DNA from: Utricularia gibba
Taxonomy: Eukaryota; Streptophyta; Magnoliopsida; Lamiales; Lentibulariaceae
Length of the DNA stretch: 64,000 bases
Direction: 5' to 3'
Assembly: GCA_002189035.1 (NCBI GenBank)
Contig: NEEC01000042.1
Coordinates: 62,001 to 126,000 of the forward strand
In this document: one piece after another, positions 60,290 to 64,000 of the stretch
How the letters are laid out: every line of letters begins with the position of its first letter
Numbering within the stretch: the stretch's first letter is position 1
Made by a program: the position numbers and the translations under genes
Notes under the pieces: model-generated
What the model was told of the DNA's origin: nothing
The model's database searches: none
What the model saw: the letters and a program-made list of their open reading frames with translations, nothing else

Positions 60290-62890
60290 CTTGGTCCGGG
60301 CCCCTGATTCTTTATGGCTCATGAGGACAAAAGGATGCAAATCGATGAATACAATGATGCAATTGTTTAAATTACGATATCACGTGCACCCTACATGATT
60401 TTTTCAACAACTTACTTTATACTTGAGGAGGTGGTCTTGGGGGGCAAGAGGAACCGGACAAAGGTCAGCTTATGCTTGGGTCGAAAGTAAGTTGTAGCCT
60501 GACAAAGAAAGTGATCTATTTATTAACGTTCGGTTTTCGGGGCTACCTACATGGTTTTTCAAGGAACCGCTTCTCGTTTTGTGGCGGCCAGTCTCGCTGG
60601 GAACTTGGTCCTTTACCCCGATTCTGTATGGCTCATGAGGTCAACCGAATGCAAATCGATTAAAAAAAATGATGCATTTGTTTAAATTGCGATATGACGT
60701 GCACCCCACATGATTTTTTTCAACAACTTACTTTATACTTGGGGAGGCGGTCTTGGGGTGCACCTGGAACGGGACAAAGGTAAGGTTTGGCTAGCGCCGA
60801 GAGTTAGTTGTAGCCCGACAAATAAAGTGATAAATTTGATATCGTTCGGTTTTCAGGGGCTACCTACATGGTTTTTCAAGGAACCGCTTCTCGTTTTGTG
60901 GCGGCCAGTCTCGCTGGGAACTTGGTCTTTGACCCCGATTCTGTATGGCTCATGAGGTCAACCGGATGCAAATCGATTAAAAAAAATGATGCATTTGTTT
61001 AAATTGCGGTATGACGTGCACCCCACATGATTTTTTTCAACAACTTACTTTATACTTCAGGAGGCGGTCTTGGGGTGCACCTGGAACGGGACAAAGGTCA
61101 GCTTAGGCTTGGGCAGAAAGTAAGTTGTAGCCCGCCAAAGAAAGTGATGTATTTATTATCGTTTGGTTTTCGGGGGCTGCCTACATGGTTTTTCAAGGAA
61201 CCGCTTCTCGTTTTGTGGCGGCCAGTCTCGCTGGGAACTTGGTCCTTGACCCCGATTCTGTATGGCTCATGAGGTCAACCGGATGCAAATCGATTAAAAA
61301 AAGTGATGCATTTGTTTAAATTGCGATATCACGTGCACCCCACATGATTTTTTCAACAACTTACTTTATACTTGAGGAGGCGATCTTAGGGTGCACCTCG
61401 AACAGGACAAAGGTAAGGTTTGGCTTGCGCCGAGAGTTAGTTGTAGCCCGACAAATAAAGTGATGTATTTATTATCGTTCGGTTTTCGGGGGCTGCCTAC
61501 ATGGTTTTTCAAGGAACCGCTTCTCGTTTTGTGGCGGCCAGTCTCGCTGGGAACTTGGTCCTTGACCCCGATTCTGTATGGCTCATGGGGTCAACCGGAT
61601 GCAAATCGAAAAAAAAAATGATGCATTTGTTTAAATTACGATATCACGTGCACCCTACATGATTTTTTCGACAACTTACTTTATACATGGGGAGGCGGTC
61701 TTGGGGGGTACCTGGAAGCGGAAAATGGTCAGCTTAGGCTTGGGCCGATAGTAAGTTGTAGCCCGGCAAAGAAAGTGATGTATTTATTAACGTTCGGTTT
61801 TCGGGGTTGCCTACATGGTTTTCAAGGAAAAGCTTTTCGTTTTGTGGTGGCTAGTCTCGCTGGGAACTTTGTCCTGGACCTCGATTCTTATGTCTTATGA
61901 GGTCAACCGGATGCAAATCGATGAAAAAAATTGATGCATTTGTTTAAATTACGATATCACGTGCACCCTACATGATTTTTTCAACAACTTACTTTATACT
62001 TGAGGAGGTGGTCTTGGGGGCAAGAGGAACCAGACAACGGTCATATTAGGCTTGGGCCGAAAGTAAGTTGTAGCCCGGCAAAGAAAGTGATGTATTTATT
62101 AACGTTCGGTTTTCAGGGTTGCCTACATGGTTTTCCAAGGAAAAGCTTTTCGTTTTGTGGCGGCCGCTCTCGCTGGGCACTTGGTCCGGGCCCCTGATTC
62201 TTTATGGCTCATGAGGACAAAAGGATGCAAATCGATGAAAATAATGATGCATTTGTTTAAATTACGATGTCGCGTGCACCCCAAATGATTTTTTTAACAA
62301 CATACTTTATACATGAGGAGGCGGTCTTGGGGGCACTTGGAACCGGAAAAAGATCAGCTTAGGCTTGGGCCGAAAGTAAGTTGTAGCCCGGCAAAGAAAG
62401 TGATGTATTTATTATCGTTCGGTTTTTGGGGTTGCCTACATGGTTTTTCAAGGAACATCTTCTCGTTTTGTGGTGGCTAGTCTCGCTGGGAACTTGGTCC
62501 TTGACCCCGATTCTGTATGGCTCATGGGGTCAACCGGATGCAAATCGAAGAAAAAAAATGATGCATTTGTTTAAATTACGATATCACGTGCACCCTACAT
62601 GATTTTTTCGACAACTTACTTTATACATGGGGAGGCGGTCTTGGGGGTACCTGGAACCGGAAAATGGTCAGCGTAGGCTTGGGCCGATAGTAAGTTGTAG
62701 CCCGACAAATAAAGTAATGTATTTATTATCGTTCGGTTTTCGGAAGCTGCCTAAATGCTTTTTGAAAGAACATCTTCTCGTTTTATGGCGGCCAGTCTCG
62801 CTGGGAACTTGGTCCTTGACCCTGGTTCTGTATGGCTCATGGGGTGATGAAAAAAAATGATGCATTTGTTTAAATTACGGTATCACGTGC
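60290..62890 (+). repeat. Satellite between fragments 5 and 6 (2601 bp)
   Basis: Collinear with the two preceding satellite stretches, with eight monomers plus a partial one and a net 6 bp more. Confidence 0.93.
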
Positions 62891-63625
62891 CCTGGTTATA
62901 TTCATATTGTGCATTTTGGTGAGGAGAGCAGATTCACCATAAGTTTTCTCAACTTCATTACCATCTCTTAGTTCCAATCTCTTTTCTGTAGATTGCAACT
63001 CAATCATGAACTCTCTAAATGTTGGCTCTGGTGTAACAGGATATTCAGGATACAGCTGATGGAGCTTTCCTTCAATAATGTCAAGGATTTTTCTTTCTGT
63101 CTCAAGTGCACATAACTTTGGCTCGAATCTTGCAGGTAGGCTCATGATTGCCTTGCTAATCACCTTTTGATCCTCAAGTTTTTCCCCCAATCCTCGAATC
63201 TCCTTCACAAGCTTCGCAGTACGTTCATAATAGACTTGTATGGTTTCATTGTCTAACATTTTGTTCCTCTCAAAGTCCTCCAGCTTGTTTTTGCATAATA
63301 TCTCTCTGAGTTTGGCATCGCCTTCATAATGGGATTTGAGAGTATCCCATATTTCTTTTGCTGATTGACACTCTGCAATATCATCAAATAGATGTTCAGA
63401 GATGGCTTGATACAAGGCATCCATTGCTTCATCTTTTCTCTGTTGAAGATACTCAGCTTCCTCTTGCTGTTCTGATGTGGATTTGCTTGTTATTGTAATA
63501 GCCGGAATCTCCCTTTCAACAACATCCCAAATCTTTCTGACCCGAAGGTAGCTGCGCATCTTTTTGACCCAGCTTCCATACTCTGAACCATCAAATATTG
63601 GAGGTCCTCTACCAGATGCCATCAT
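62870..63625 (-). CDS. gag: Truncated copia Gag, copy 6
   Basis: Uninterrupted frame with a predicted protein identical to copy 1. The whole frame is inside the window although the LTR is cut. Confidence 0.85.
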   Translation of the reverse strand: MMASGRGPPIFDGSEYGSWVKKMRSYLRVRKIWDVVEREIPAITITSKSTSEQQEEAEYLQQRKDEAMDALYQAISEHLFDDIAECQSAKEIWDTLKSHYEGDAKLREILCKNKLEDFERNKMLDNETIQVYYERTAKLVKEIRGLGEKLEDQKVISKAIMSLPARFEPKLCALETERKILDIIEGKLHQLYPEYPVTPEPTFREFMIELQSTEKRLELRDGNEVEKTYGESALLTKMHNMNITRARDTVI

Positions 63626-63731
63626 AGCCACCGCTTGACAAGCTTTGGGTTGATACTTGGTAATCTACCAAGTAAAAAACGCTGAACGGTATATAAAATA
63701 CTGAAACGAACACAGGTTTGAGAACCTTACT

Positions 63732-63743
63732 GCTCTGATACCA
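63732..63743 (-). other. Primer binding site, copy 6
   Basis: TGGTATCAGAGC on the minus strand, adjoining the LTR end. Confidence 0.92.
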
Positions 63744-64000
63744 TGTTGTTGCAAGAAAAATAGAGTCTTGGGAAGTAACAAAAAGGTAATGCTTATGAGA
63801 TCACCTTGGATGAAAAACGACTCATGAACAATAAGAATGACCGAAAACCTAATTGACACGCATTTCTAGTAGGGCTTATATATACCAAATACCTAGGTTA
63901 CCCAACAGTGGGCCACAATCATTGAAAACACACAAAAAGCCCAACAACTCGAATCCAACACTTCCATGCTCGAACCCAACACCTTTTTTTATCTGAAATA
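63744..64000 (-). repeat. 5' LTR of copia fragment, copy 6 (partial)
   Basis: 257 bp of the LTR are visible, ending in GCAACAACA next to the primer binding site. The start of the LTR lies beyond the window. Confidence 0.9.
63876..63884 (-). promoter_or_regulatory. Putative LTR TATA box, copy 6
   Basis: TATATATAA on the minus strand inside the partial LTR. Confidence 0.65.

Larger units (their letters stand above)
59112..62890 (-). repeat. Composite higher-order repeat unit 5 (3779 bp)
   Basis: Matches unit 4 apart from a net 6 bp in the satellite part. One visible mark is CGAAAAAAAAAATGATG at about 61608 where neighbours read CGAAGAAAAAAATG. Confidence 0.9.
62891..64000 (-). repeat. Composite higher-order repeat unit 6, cut by window end
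   Basis: The sixth fragment is visible up to most of its LTR. By comparison with the other units about 68 bp of the LTR lies beyond the window. Confidence 0.9.
62891..64000 (-). mobile_element. Ty1/copia 5' fragment, copy 6 (partial)
   Basis: Same gag-side junction; the LTR runs off the window. Confidence 0.92.

Noticed and set aside
41844-64000. Six independent retrotransposon insertions
   Set aside because: All share identical internal breakpoint, satellite phase, orientation and flanking private changes, which independent insertions would not.
1-64000. tRNA, rRNA, telomeric repeats or host protein genes
   Set aside because: I saw no sequence of these kinds on reading both strands; all non-satellite DNA is accounted for by the six copia fragments.

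Overview
The window is plant-type satellite DNA with no normal genes. A tandem repeat with a monomer of about 313 bp fills nearly all of it, roughly 180 monomers by length, running off both ends. In the right third the satellite is interrupted six times, at increasing coordinates and always in the same orientation, by the same 5' fragment of a Ty1/copia LTR retrotransposon. Each fragment has a 5' LTR, a primer binding site and a truncated gag. A land plant is inferred because the primer binding site is TGGTATCAGAGC, complementary to the 3' end of initiator-Met tRNA and typical of plant copia elements, and because the Gag has the DUF4219-UBN2 layout of plant copia elements. I do not recognise the satellite family or the species. 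Heterochromatin (centromeric, pericentromeric or subtelomeric) is the likely setting, but the sequence does not say which.  Layout: (1) 1-41843 is uninterrupted satellite with several monomer subtypes. One marker subtype (D, with GCTTTTTGAAAGAACATC) recurs mostly every ~1.55 kb, i.e. every five monomers, so much of the block is a 5-mer higher-order repeat; this is clearest at 20211-24854. Between about 13.4 and 17.4 kb the monomers are shortened, joined out of phase or unusually rich in small indels. (2) 41844-64000 is a composite higher-order repeat. A retroelement fragment of ~1178 bp plus 8, 10 or 13 satellite monomers forms units of 4388, 5334, 3773, 3773 and 3779 bp, followed by a sixth unit cut by the window end. 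Unit sizes differ by whole numbers of monomers, as expected from unequal exchange in monomer register. The satellite in this part includes a subfamily (CCGCTTCTCG, CGACAAATAAAGTGAT, CGATTAAAAAAAATG) that I do not see in the left 40 kb.  How the parts may work together: each fragment keeps an LTR with a TATA box facing the minus strand, a primer binding site, and an uninterrupted Gag reading frame of 251 residues that ends at a stop codon supplied by the satellite. All six frames encode the same protein. The fragments lack the Gag zinc knuckle, pol and the 3' LTR, so they cannot transpose on their own. They could still be transcribed, giving truncated Gag and minus-strand satellite RNA; that is inference. 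The most notable feature is this young composite satellite, in which one captured and truncated retroelement has spread by satellite amplification rather than by transposition. Small plus-strand open frames are frequent in the satellite itself, but they result from monomers lacking stops in some frames and are not called as genes.
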